Positions 32,382 through 41,536 of a stretch of DNA of 50,337 nucleotides are shown here, piece after piece (within the stretch, counting starts at the first letter, position 1; every line of letters starts with the position of its first letter). The stretch covers positions 1-50,337 of the forward strand of contig CAWZYX010000007.1 of NCBI GenBank assembly GCA_963966315.1. Reading direction: 5' to 3'. Under the pieces are notes generated by a model. It was not told the origin of the DNA. It saw nothing but the letters and a program-made list of their open reading frames with translations, and made no database searches. Made by a program: the position numbers and the translations under genes. The DNA comes from Winogradskyella_A sp963966315 (GTDB taxonomy: Bacteria; Bacteroidota; Bacteroidia; Flavobacteriales; Flavobacteriaceae).

Positions 32382-35201
32382 CTATCTGTTTAAATATACT
32401 CTGCCCTGAACAGCTTCTTTTTCTCCATCGTTAAATTCTAAAACATAAAAATAAACACCCACCGGCAGGATTCCCGAACCGAGACCTCCCTGATTCGATC
32501 GGCCATCCCAGTCGCTGGTGTTCAGATCTCCTTTATAAACAACATTACCATAGCGGTTATAGATGTAGATCCTGAAGTCCGGATAAAGATCTCTCAGTCG
32601 AGGGATCTCGAAGGTGTCATTGATCGTATCGTCATTGGGCGAAAAACCGTCGGGGATCACAATTGTTGTATCACAAATGATCACAGAAACTAAAACCGAG
32701 GTTCTGTTGCTGCTCTCACAACCATTACTGCTCAGAGAAGTGGCGTAATAGATACTATCGTCTTCCAGTGCTGTATCGGGGTCTAAAGCGTTCGTGGCAG
32801 AAGGATCGTCATACCAGAGAAGCACATCGCTACCTGCATACAGGCTATCCAGGTCGGCCACTGTAGGTTCATCTTCTTCACAGAGCTCAATTTCAGTGCT
32901 GCTGAGGTCCGGTGCCTCAGGAGCTTCTAAAATGAATGATGCTGCAGGATTACCAGAGGTATTTGTGCTACAGAGGCCATTATCAGTTTCAATCCCTGTA
33001 ATACTGATGGTGGTTTCTCCGGGGTTGACAAGTGCAGTTTCCGGTACTTCAAATATACTGGTGCCTCCGGTGAAATTTAAACTGAGGCTTTCGCTAAAGG
33101 CATTGGCCCCACTCAAGGTATAGGAAACCGTGTAGTTTCCATTAGAAAGGTTCAATGCATTGGTGAGTTCTACAAAAACAGGCAAGCCAAAACAGGTAAC
33201 CGCATCTACACTAATGCTCATGCCATCAATATCCGGTGCTTCAACAATAACGACAGCCACCTCTGCAGTATCGGTGCTACCACAGCTATCAGGTCCAACG
33301 GTATAGGTATAAACGCCAGGAGCATCCACTGCGGGATCAAAGACGCCTGTGCCTGAAGCGAGCGCCGGTGACCAGGTTCCTCCGCTGTCGGGCGTTCCAC
33401 CCAGACTTAAGAAGAGGTCCACCGGAACACCATTAGAGCAGCCATTAAGGATCCCGTTTTCCCCGGCCTCCGGTCCTGGTATAATTGTGACGGTCACTGT
33501 GGCTGTATTGCTATTACCACAGGCATCAGGACCAACGGAATAAGTGTAGGTACCTGCTGTATCTATGGCAGGATCAAAGACCCCGGTTCCGGAGGTGAGC
33601 GCCGGTGACCAGGTTCCTCCGGTATTGGGCGTTCCTCCCAGGCTCAAAAAGAGATCGATAGGGCTGTCGGAAGAGCAGAGTTCGAGAGTGCCATCCTCTC
33701 CTGCATCCGGGTCAGGAAAAATCGTTACGCTCACCTGAGCTGTATCGTCGGGGCAGGGTACTGTTCCTGCCACGGTATAGGTATAAACGCCTGGAGCATC
33801 CACGGCAGGGTCAAAGACCCCTGTGCCTGAAGCGAGTGCCGGTGACCAGGTCCCACCCGATTCCGGGGTGCCTCCAAGGCTGTTAAAAAGATCGTAAGTG
33901 ATCAAATGATCACATACCTGGAGAGCGCCATCATCACCTGCATTTGGTCCGGGGTTAATGGTAACCGTTACGGTTGCAGAGTCACTACAGCCCGTACCTA
34001 CCGTATAGGTATAAACACCGGGAGCATCCACGGCGGGATCAAAGACCCCGGTGCCTGAAGCGAGTGCGGGTGACCAGGTGCCTCCGCTGTCAGGCGTTCC
34101 ACCGAGACTTAAAAAGAGATCCACAGGGCTGTCGGAAGAGCAGAGTTCCAGGGTACCGTTATCTCCGGCCTCCGCAGGGGGCACGATTGAAACGCTCACC
34201 TGAGCTGTATCGTTGGGACAAGGTACTGTTCCTGTCACGGTATAGGTATAAACGCCGGGAGCATCCACGGTAGGATCGAAGACCCCAGTGCCTGAAGCCA
34301 GTGCGGGTGACCAGGTGCCTCCGCCGTCGGGCGTTCCACCCAGACTTAAGAAGAGGTCCACAGGACTGTCAGTCGCACAAATATCAAGGCTTCCGTCCTC
34401 TCCGGCATCGGGACTGTCAATAACAACCGCAAGTACAATAAGGCGTCCGTCACTCTCGCAGGGAGGATCAATAGAGGTAGCGTAGTATAATTGTCCGTTA
34501 ACCAGTGGTGTCGATGGAGGAAGGGGTAATCCTGAAACCGGGCTAGGGTACCAGTTATTAACACCCGTGGCCACCAAGTCTGCCACTGTGGGAATATTTG
34601 ATGGGCTTGAGCAGAATACCTGAAGTGGATCTCCTGTAGGTACAGGAACAATGCCTATGGTTACTGATACAGTTAGTCTTGAGGTACGACAACCGGTATC
34701 AGGATTGAGCTGATCTGCATAAAAAGTATCACCATCTGAAAGCTCTGTTGTCAGAGGCAACGGGGTTGTACTGGCAGGGGAATCATACCACTGGACATCA
34801 TTTCCTGTGGCATTGAGGTCGGCCAAAGTAACAGTTTCTGTATCATCAATACAAAAGCCTTGAAAATTTTGACCGTTCGGAGGTCCAAGGATGCTCACGG
34901 TAACCTGAGGTCTGGTCGAACAGGTACCCGAAAGATCATCAGCAAAATAATCCTCACCATCTACCAGCGGGGTCCCGGCAGGCAAAGGAGTAGTGGAGCT
35001 GGCAGATTCGTACCAAACGACTCCTCCCCCATTGTCAATGGCATTGAGGTCGCTGACCAGTAAAGACTCAACATCACAAAAGGACTGTGTGGGACTACTG
35101 ATCGTAGGGCACTGAGCATTTAGAGACCAGGTCCCTAAAATAACGAATATGAGTATAGCTATAAACGGATAGGGTTTATGGCTGTTAGATTTGGTATTCA
35201 T
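32382..35201 (-). CDS. Large repeat adhesin with gliding-type C-terminal sorting domain
   Basis: I choose the ATG at 35201, where a signal peptide begins (PFIAILIFVILGTWSLNAQ); product about 939 aa. N-terminal part: three short Cys-containing modules ending in VWYESASSTTPLP-like text. Middle: five near-identical modules with GGTWSPALASGTGVFDP and APGVYTYTV. Then a unique region. The C-terminus is IPDGFSPNDDTINDTFEIP...YNRYGNVVYKG, the type B (gliding motility-associated) sorting domain used by the type IX system. It is predicted to sit on the cell surface, with the PorP/SprF partner next to it. It resembles SprB-type adhesins but is much shorter. Confidence 0.9.
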   Translation of the reverse strand: MNTKSNSHKPYPFIAILIFVILGTWSLNAQCPTISSPTQSFCDVESLLVSDLNAIDNGGGVVWYESASSTTPLPAGTPLVDGEDYFADDLSGTCSTRPQVTVSILGPPNGQNFQGFCIDDTETVTLADLNATGNDVQWYDSPASTTPLPLTTELSDGDTFYADQLNPDTGCRTSRLTVSVTIGIVPVPTGDPLQVFCSSPSNIPTVADLVATGVNNWYPSPVSGLPLPPSTPLVNGQLYYATSIDPPCESDGRLIVLAVVIDSPDAGEDGSLDICATDSPVDLFLSLGGTPDGGGTWSPALASGTGVFDPTVDAPGVYTYTVTGTVPCPNDTAQVSVSIVPPAEAGDNGTLELCSSDSPVDLFLSLGGTPDSGGTWSPALASGTGVFDPAVDAPGVYTYTVGTGCSDSATVTVTINPGPNAGDDGALQVCDHLITYDLFNSLGGTPESGGTWSPALASGTGVFDPAVDAPGVYTYTVAGTVPCPDDTAQVSVTIFPDPDAGEDGTLELCSSDSPIDLFLSLGGTPNTGGTWSPALTSGTGVFDPAIDTAGTYTYSVGPDACGNSNTATVTVTIIPGPEAGENGILNGCSNGVPVDLFLSLGGTPDSGGTWSPALASGTGVFDPAVDAPGVYTYTVGPDSCGSTDTAEVAVVIVEAPDIDGMSISVDAVTCFGLPVFVELTNALNLSNGNYTVSYTLSGANAFSESLSLNFTGGTSIFEVPETALVNPGETTISITGIETDNGLCSTNTSGNPAASFILEAPEAPDLSSTEIELCEEDEPTVADLDSLYAGSDVLLWYDDPSATNALDPDTALEDDSIYYATSLSSNGCESSNRTSVLVSVIICDTTIVIPDGFSPNDDTINDTFEIPRLRDLYPDFRIYIYNRYGNVVYKGDLNTSDWDGRSNQGGLGSGILPVGVYFYVLEFNDGEKEAVQGRVYLNR
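33230..34420 (-). repeat. Five tandem ~79-codon repeats inside the adhesin gene
   Basis: The conserved ACCAGGT block recurs at 33371, 33608, 33845, 34073 and 34310, giving periods of 237, 237, 228 and 237 bp. The units are nearly identical over long stretches (VFDPAVDAPGVYTYTV), while linkers differ. High identity allows copy-number change by recombination. Confidence 0.9.
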
Positions 35202-35353
35202 TGAAATGTGATCGCTCAAAAGTATAGATGAAAACAAGTAGGTTTTTTCATTCATACTATATCATTCATTCAAAGCTAACAATTTTTAACAAATGAACTC
35301 TTATTCACGGCCGTTGTTTTTATCATTGCCCATTGGCCTTTTAACAATTGGTT

Positions 35354-37420
35354 CTATTCTATTTTCTCAAAACCAGACTCGCTTCCGTATTTGTAGAGGT
35401 ACACAGTATCATTTGAGATCGTGTTGTTTGTCTTTTTAAGGTAGTCGATTTGCCGGAAGTTTCCCGAATTGTTCTTGAGATTGAGCGAAGCGTCTATTCC
35501 TTCTTTGTTGAACATGCGAAGCATAGCATCGTAAGTAGCGTCATAACCTGTATAGGCGAATACAGAAGGAGGGTTCCCAAACTCTTCTGAATACTCTTTG
35601 GAGAAACCACTCTCTGTAGCATCTTTGTCCAGGGCTATGACGGTAGGAAACATTAAGTTCAAAATCCTAAATCGTTTGTCGGAGATCTGATCGGAAGCAG
35701 GAATGAGGGCAGGATCTAATACGGCTAATTGTAAATCGTAATTGGCATACTGTCTCAGCAAAATATTGGTGGAATTTAAAAAGAGGCTAGCACCCTCGCT
35801 ATTGATGACAATCACGTTTAATTTGCTCTTCACAAGTGCCGAGATCAAAGCATTCTCGTCAAATGAATCGTTGGATTTAACAGTGATGAAACGAGCGTCT
35901 GGATAGAGTTCCTTAACCATGTTCTCTTCTTCTTCCTTTTTGGTATCATTTAAAACAATCACATTTCCATTCTTGGAGGCGATATGATCAAATAAACGCT
36001 TTACCTGCCTTTCGTAGGAGACAACAGGGTTAAGAGTGAGGGTCTCTGTGCCTACAGGTTGGTTACTCAAGTTAAGAACAGTGGCATTGTCCTTCAACTG
36101 AATATCATCGAGGGAATTATTAAGAGGACCGGTGGCAATCAGCACATCGGTATTCTCGCTTAATTCCTGGAGTTCTTTTTTAGATTTGGAGCTTACATCA
36201 ATAATTGTTTCCTCGATTTTAAATCCTTTTGACTTTAGATCCTCAATAGCCATATGTCCGCCTCTGTAGTGGTCAAGAGGAACTTTTGAAGTCTTTTCAT
36301 CCTGAAGCAGATCTGTGGTTTCAGGCAGCAGCCAGATCACCTTTTTTTCTAAGGATTTATCAGTTTCAGACATTAAAGAAACCGAAACTACCTCAGGTGC
36401 TGTTTCAACAACTTCAATGATTTCCGTGCTGGATGTAACTGTATCCTGATCTGTTTTGGTGACTGGCATTTTAACAACGGTGCCTTCCACAACCCCTTGT
36501 CTCAGCTGAGGATTTAAATCCTGAAATGCCTCAATCGATAGGCCTGCTTTTCTGGAAAGGCTGTATAGTGTTTCCTTGGGCTGAATGACGTAGTTTGTAT
36601 AGGCTTCGGACGAAAGCTTTGATGATTCATTGTCATTTTCCTCAGTAGTGGTGTTGTCTGCAACAGTTGGGCTAGCGGTATCGGAGGGCTGGCCTTCCAG
36701 TTTAAGGAGCTGGCCTTCATATAAGCCATCCACGATCTGCGGATTAAGCGCTTCCAGTTCTGCGATGCTAAGGCTGAACTTTTGCGATAATCCAAATTTA
36801 GTGTCCCCAGCTTTTACCACATAAGAATCTGCCTGTGATACCTTTGGTTCTGATCCCGGAAGGTTAATGATCTGCCCAATTTGAAGGTTTCTCACCTTGA
36901 TACCGGGATTGGCGTTCAAAACCTCCTGAATAGTTAAACCATACGTCTGTGAAATGCCCCAGATGGTTTCTCCTTTATTTATGACGTAGGTTCCTTTTTG
37001 AGTTTGGCCAGAAGCACTGTTCGTCGCCTGAGCTACTTTGTTATCCGGTATTTTTAATACGTGTCCAGCCTGCAGGCCTCTAACAATCTGAGGATTTTGT
37101 GCTTCCAGTTCTTTTATGGAGAGGCCAAACTTTTTTGACAAGCCGTATTTGGTATCCCCTCTTTTTACCAAATAAGTGCCTTGTGAAGAGGAGGACTTCT
37201 TCGTTGTTTGAGAACCGGATGGAATGGTTAAGGATTCACCGGCCCTTATCATCTCTCTCGATCCGGGATTGGCCTGAAAGATGGATTCCATGGAAACACC
37301 GTATTTTAAGGAGATGCGATAAACGTTCTCTCCTTTCCGGACCTTGTGTGTTTTAGTCTGTGCAAATGATAGCGCTGCCACCAGAAAAAAGGAGGTAGCG
37401 ATCACTAAAGATTTTGGCAT
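35354..37420 (-). CDS. LysM-repeat protein with type 1 periplasmic-binding-like domain
   Basis: The 688-aa protein has a signal peptide (MPKSLVIATSFFLVAALSFAQ). Five LysM modules (about 24-320), each of the kind VRKGENVYRISLKYGVS and AGESLTIPS, bind peptidoglycan. A linker leads to a periplasmic-binding-protein-like fold (about 350-670; HYRGGHMAIEDLKSKGFKI, VFAYTGYDATYDAMLRMF). This LysM plus PBP1 layout is common in Bacteroidota, and its ligand is unknown. The binding fold may be structural only. The gene is transcribed away from der and shares a 193-bp divergent gap. Confidence 0.85.
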   Translation of the reverse strand: MPKSLVIATSFFLVAALSFAQTKTHKVRKGENVYRISLKYGVSMESIFQANPGSREMIRAGESLTIPSGSQTTKKSSSSQGTYLVKRGDTKYGLSKKFGLSIKELEAQNPQIVRGLQAGHVLKIPDNKVAQATNSASGQTQKGTYVINKGETIWGISQTYGLTIQEVLNANPGIKVRNLQIGQIINLPGSEPKVSQADSYVVKAGDTKFGLSQKFSLSIAELEALNPQIVDGLYEGQLLKLEGQPSDTASPTVADNTTTEENDNESSKLSSEAYTNYVIQPKETLYSLSRKAGLSIEAFQDLNPQLRQGVVEGTVVKMPVTKTDQDTVTSSTEIIEVVETAPEVVSVSLMSETDKSLEKKVIWLLPETTDLLQDEKTSKVPLDHYRGGHMAIEDLKSKGFKIEETIIDVSSKSKKELQELSENTDVLIATGPLNNSLDDIQLKDNATVLNLSNQPVGTETLTLNPVVSYERQVKRLFDHIASKNGNVIVLNDTKKEEEENMVKELYPDARFITVKSNDSFDENALISALVKSKLNVIVINSEGASLFLNSTNILLRQYANYDLQLAVLDPALIPASDQISDKRFRILNLMFPTVIALDKDATESGFSKEYSEEFGNPPSVFAYTGYDATYDAMLRMFNKEGIDASLNLKNNSGNFRQIDYLKKTNNTISNDTVYLYKYGSESGFEKIE

Positions 37421-37589
37421 GCCTTAGATTGACTGTTAATGATATAAAAATATGAAAAAGCAAAGGTCTGTAAATCAGATTGCTTTTGATTTATTAACAA
37501 GTCAATTAACAGGCTTGTATTCCCTTAAGACACTGGATTATATATGTTTTGGAATTGAATTACTTAGGATGGAAACTATTTAAATTCCC

Positions 37590-37597
37590 TACCTTTG
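37590..37597 (+). promoter_or_regulatory. Putative der -7 box
   Basis: TACCTTTG matches TAnnTTTG, 16 nt before the der ATG. No clear -33 motif is seen at the expected spacing. Confidence 0.45.
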
Positions 37598-37613
37598 TAG
37601 CCAATTTGTAATT

Positions 37614-38918
37614 ATGGGAAATCTTGTTGCCATTGTGGGACGACCAAATGTTGGTAAATCCACTTTTTTTAATCGACTTATTCAACGACGCGAGGCTATT
37701 GTGGATGCAGTTAGTGGCGTAACAAGAGACCGGCACTACGGAAAATCGGACTGGAATGGAAAGGAATTTTCATTGATTGATACAGGTGGATATGTGATTG
37801 GCAGTGAGGATGTTTTTGAGGCCGAGATCGACAAACAGGTGGAACTGGCCATAGATGAAGCCGATGCTATCATCTTTATGGTCGATGTGGAATCCGGGGT
37901 GACCGGCATGGATGAGGATGTAGCCAACTTACTGCGTAAAGTAGAAAAACCGGTTTTTCTGGTAGTCAATAAGGTAGACAATAACAAACGCGCGGAAGAT
38001 GCTGTGGAGTTCTATAGCCTGGGTTTGGGTGAATACTACAGTATTGCCAGCATTAATGGGAGTGGTACAGGTGAACTTCTGGATGCGCTGGTGAAGGTAC
38101 TGCCCGATGAAGATGAGGATGACGAAGAGGAATTACCACGCTTTGCCGTAGTTGGACGACCTAATGCAGGGAAGTCCTCATTTATCAATGCGCTGATAGG
38201 CGAGGAGCGTTACATTGTAACCGACATTGCAGGAACTACCAGGGACTCTATTGACACCCGTTACAACAGATTTGGATTCGAGTTTAACCTGGTGGACACA
38301 GCAGGGATCAGACGTAAATCCAAAGTAAAGGAGGATCTTGAATTCTACTCTGTCATGCGCAGTGTAAGAGCTATCGAACATTCTGATGTGTGCTTGCTTT
38401 TACTGGATGCAACCCGTGGATTTGACGGACAGGTACAGAATATTTTCTGGCTGGCTGAGCGCAATAGAAAAGGCATCGTTATTCTGGTGAACAAGTGGGA
38501 CCTGGTCGAAAAAGACCATAAATCCGCAAAGGATTACGAAGCCACTATCAGAAGGGAGATTGCACCATTTACTGATGTCCCCATTGTTTTTATCTCGGTT
38601 CTTAACAAACAGCGTATTTTTAAGGCCATTGAAACAGCTGTGGAGGTTTACAAAAACCGAGCGAAGCGCATCAAAACAAGAGTATTGAATGATACCATGC
38701 TCCCTTTGATAGAACACAATCCTCCTCCTGCCTACAAAGGGAAGTACGTTAAAATTAAATTTATCACCCAGCTTCCAACCCCGCAGCCACAGTTTGCGTT
38801 TTTCTGTAATTTACCACAGTATGTCCGCGATCCGTACAAGCGATTTCTGGAAAACAAACTGAGAGAGCATTTTGATTTTACGGGAGTCCCCATTAGTATT
38901 TATATGCGAAAAAAATAG
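37614..38918 (+). CDS. der: GTPase Der (EngA), double G domain
   Basis: The 434-aa protein acts in 50S ribosome assembly. The first G domain has GRPNVGKST (8-16), DTGG and NKVD. The second has GRPNAGKSS (near 180), DTAG and NKWD. A C-terminal KH-like domain ends ENKLREHFDFTGVPISIYMRKK. An acidic linker (DEDEDDEEELP) joins the two G domains. Length and motif set are complete. The stop abuts the ATG of the lectin-domain adhesin, which is an unusual neighbour and implies readthrough transcription into it. Confidence 0.98.
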   Translation: MGNLVAIVGRPNVGKSTFFNRLIQRREAIVDAVSGVTRDRHYGKSDWNGKEFSLIDTGGYVIGSEDVFEAEIDKQVELAIDEADAIIFMVDVESGVTGMDEDVANLLRKVEKPVFLVVNKVDNNKRAEDAVEFYSLGLGEYYSIASINGSGTGELLDALVKVLPDEDEDDEEELPRFAVVGRPNAGKSSFINALIGEERYIVTDIAGTTRDSIDTRYNRFGFEFNLVDTAGIRRKSKVKEDLEFYSVMRSVRAIEHSDVCLLLLDATRGFDGQVQNIFWLAERNRKGIVILVNKWDLVEKDHKSAKDYEATIRREIAPFTDVPIVFISVLNKQRIFKAIETAVEVYKNRAKRIKTRVLNDTMLPLIEHNPPPAYKGKYVKIKFITQLPTPQPQFAFFCNLPQYVRDPYKRFLENKLREHFDFTGVPISIYMRKK

Positions 38919-41411
38919 ATGGCATCACGATTAGTCATACTAATTTTTAGTGCACTGTCTCTCTCTGTGAATTTTTGCCTATGGGCTCAGGATCCTACAC
39001 CTCCGGGACAGGTAACAACCACCGGTATTGCAGTTACTCATAACCAGTTCTACTGTCCGCAGGCACCAATTCCAGTGGTGGCCACAGCAGAAATTACAGA
39101 TGACGACCCAAATAATAATACGCTGGAGGAAGTGTTTATTCAGATCTCTGAAGGCTATGAAGCAGGTCAGGATCTGCTCACCCTTGGCGGGGTGCATCCA
39201 AACATCAGCAGTTCCTGGTCTCCGGGACAGGGTTTATTGACCCTTTCGGGAACAGCTACTTTTGCTGAGTATGAATCGGCCATTGAAAATGTGTTCTTTG
39301 AAACCTCACAGACTGTTTATCAATCGGATCGCTCCATTTCTATAAGCCTCGGTTCAGCCAGTTTCCTTCCCTCCAACGGTCACTACTATATTTACGTATC
39401 TGATCCGGGCATCAGATGGGATGATGCTCGTGATGCAGCAGCCCAGCAAACTTATTTTGGTTTGCAGGGCTATCTGGTCACCATTACTTCACCCGAAGAA
39501 GCGCAACTGGTAGGCGAACAGAGTCCTGGAACGGGTTGGATAGGAGGATCGGATGCCTCTCAGGAAGGGGTCTGGCGATGGGTAACAGGTCCAGAATTGG
39601 GTACTGTCTTTTGGGAAGGTGCTGTGGATGGCTCTGCTCCTAATGGGGCATATACCTTCTGGAATTGTGGGGAGCCTAATAATTTTCAGGGTAATGAGGA
39701 CTATGCACATATTACAGATAACTCCGTTGCCGGTTGCAATAACAACTCTGATCCGGCATTTTTTGGTTCCTGGAACGACTTACCTATTGATTCCGGGGAG
39801 ACCGATCCCAACAATCCCTATTACCCTCAGGGATTTATTGTGGAGTTTGGTGGTTTTGAGGGGGAACCCGAACTTAACCTAACCGCCAGTTCCGTGATAC
39901 ACATGCCACAGGTCCTTGCTGAAACTCAGGAGTTTTGTGGCCCGGGTACTTACCAATTATCACTACAAGGTAAGGCTGACCAGTATTTTTGGTACGAGTC
40001 TCCTACGGGCGGTAGTCCTGTATTTACAGGAGAAACTTATACCACGAACCTTTCGTCCTCTGAGATATATTGGATCTCACCCAGATTTGCCGGATGCCCA
40101 GTTGGTGAAAGGGTTCCTTTTTCTGTGATCATTAATGAGGTTCCACAGGCAAACGACCTGTCGGTCACCCAATGTGATACAGAAGGTGATACTGACGGGA
40201 TTGCAGAATTTAACTTATCTCTCTACGATGAGGATGTTGCAGGAGGAGACCTCATCAATCGCGAGGTCTGGCATTATCAGGATGCTGGTCTTAATACGAG
40301 GATTGATAGTGGATCCTATTTTAATCTGTTCAACGGTCAGATCATTTATGCCAAAGTGTTCGATACCGATACAGATTGTTTCAGTGTGGGTCAGATTCAG
40401 CTCAATGTAACGGTCACCGAATCTGGCGAAGCTTATTTGGAGTCCTGTGACGATCTGCCCGGGGATGGATTCACTGTGTTTGATCTCTCAGAGGCAGACG
40501 AGCAGCTAATCACAGATCCGAACTCAGGTATTACTACAGCCTATTATGAAAGCTACGAAGATGCCCTGTCTCAGAGTAATGCGCTACCCGTTTTATACAC
40601 CAATACCATCCCAAACTATCAGGTGATCTATGTAAGGTTACAGGAGGGGAACAACTGCTTTGGCATCAGTGAGGTGGAACTGCAGGTGAAGGCCTTACCG
40701 CAGATAAGACCCGACGAGACGGTTTATTATTGTTTAAATAGTTTTCCTGTGCCGATTAGGATCGATGGAGGGATCGTGAATGACGTGCCCAATAACTACT
40801 ACTACAATTGGTCGACAGGCGCTACGACCAGCTCCATTGAGGTAGATGAACCGGGCATTTATACGGTGGAAGTGACCGAGGTGATGGGTTGTACTAATCA
40901 GCGAACCATCACTGTGCTGCCTTCTGACCTCGCCACGATTCAGGACATAGAGGTTGAACTTGAAGGGGAGTCTAGTACTCTTTCTGTGTTGGTTTCCGGT
41001 TCTGGCGAATATGAATATGCCCTGGACGATCCGTTCGGTCCTTATCAGGAATCGAATGTGTTTGAAAATGTAGCCTCCGGTGTGCGAACAGTTTATGTGC
41101 GTGATGCTCTAGGCCGTTGTGGCATTGCAGAAGCACCTGTTTCCATTGTAGGCTATCCTCGATTTTTCACCCCTAATGGCGATGGGGAGAACGATGTGTG
41201 GGGACTTAAAGGATTCAACACCGCCATTCCTTTTCAAGGTCGTGTTCAAATATTTGATCGAATGGGAAAATTACTCGATCAACTTTCAGAAACCAAGCCA
41301 TTTTGGGACGGAACCTATCAAGGGCAAAAACTACCTTCCACAGATTATTGGTTCATCGCCAATTTAAATGATGGTCGCCAGATAACCGGGCATTTTTCGT
41401 TGAAACGATAG
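38919..41411 (+). CDS. Secreted C-type-lectin-domain adhesin with gliding-type sorting domain
   Basis: The 830-aa protein has a signal peptide ending LWAQ. It continues with a beta-rich domain (about 30-150), then a C-type lectin fold (about 155-310: GWIGGSDASQEGVWRWVTG, FWNCGEPNNFQGNEDYAHI and GSWNDLP). Its EPN-type Ca/sugar loop and WND motif suggest carbohydrate binding. Ig-like surface modules follow. The end FFTPNGDGENDVWGL...YWFIANLNDGRQITGHFSLKR is a type B (gliding-associated) type IX sorting domain. It is encoded directly after der with no gap. It is probably a cell-surface polysaccharide-binding protein. Ligand unknown. Confidence 0.9.
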   Translation: MASRLVILIFSALSLSVNFCLWAQDPTPPGQVTTTGIAVTHNQFYCPQAPIPVVATAEITDDDPNNNTLEEVFIQISEGYEAGQDLLTLGGVHPNISSSWSPGQGLLTLSGTATFAEYESAIENVFFETSQTVYQSDRSISISLGSASFLPSNGHYYIYVSDPGIRWDDARDAAAQQTYFGLQGYLVTITSPEEAQLVGEQSPGTGWIGGSDASQEGVWRWVTGPELGTVFWEGAVDGSAPNGAYTFWNCGEPNNFQGNEDYAHITDNSVAGCNNNSDPAFFGSWNDLPIDSGETDPNNPYYPQGFIVEFGGFEGEPELNLTASSVIHMPQVLAETQEFCGPGTYQLSLQGKADQYFWYESPTGGSPVFTGETYTTNLSSSEIYWISPRFAGCPVGERVPFSVIINEVPQANDLSVTQCDTEGDTDGIAEFNLSLYDEDVAGGDLINREVWHYQDAGLNTRIDSGSYFNLFNGQIIYAKVFDTDTDCFSVGQIQLNVTVTESGEAYLESCDDLPGDGFTVFDLSEADEQLITDPNSGITTAYYESYEDALSQSNALPVLYTNTIPNYQVIYVRLQEGNNCFGISEVELQVKALPQIRPDETVYYCLNSFPVPIRIDGGIVNDVPNNYYYNWSTGATTSSIEVDEPGIYTVEVTEVMGCTNQRTITVLPSDLATIQDIEVELEGESSTLSVLVSGSGEYEYALDDPFGPYQESNVFENVASGVRTVYVRDALGRCGIAEAPVSIVGYPRFFTPNGDGENDVWGLKGFNTAIPFQGRVQIFDRMGKLLDQLSETKPFWDGTYQGQKLPSTDYWFIANLNDGRQITGHFSLKR

Positions 41412-41458
41412 ATCAAAGAAAATCATGTATTTGTAATAATACTCCTATTTTTTTGACG

Positions 41459-41511
41459 TTCTTTATACCAATCATTCCTTACCGGTCAATTTAGCTGTTC
41501 GGTATAAAGAA
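41459..41511. promoter_or_regulatory. 11-bp inverted repeat in front of the outer-membrane receptor gene
   Basis: TTCTTTATACC (41459-41469) and GGTATAAAGAA (41501-41511) pair perfectly across a 31-nt loop, 25 nt before the ATG at 41537. It could terminate the upstream adhesin transcript, form a 5' leader hairpin, or be two half-sites of a regulator. Confidence 0.45.
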
Positions 41512-41536
41512 TTTCACAGATCATCAATCAAACTCA

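Noticed and set aside
35202..35255. Adhesin start at 35255
   Set aside because: The extra 18 residues precede a complete signal peptide that starts at ATG 35201.
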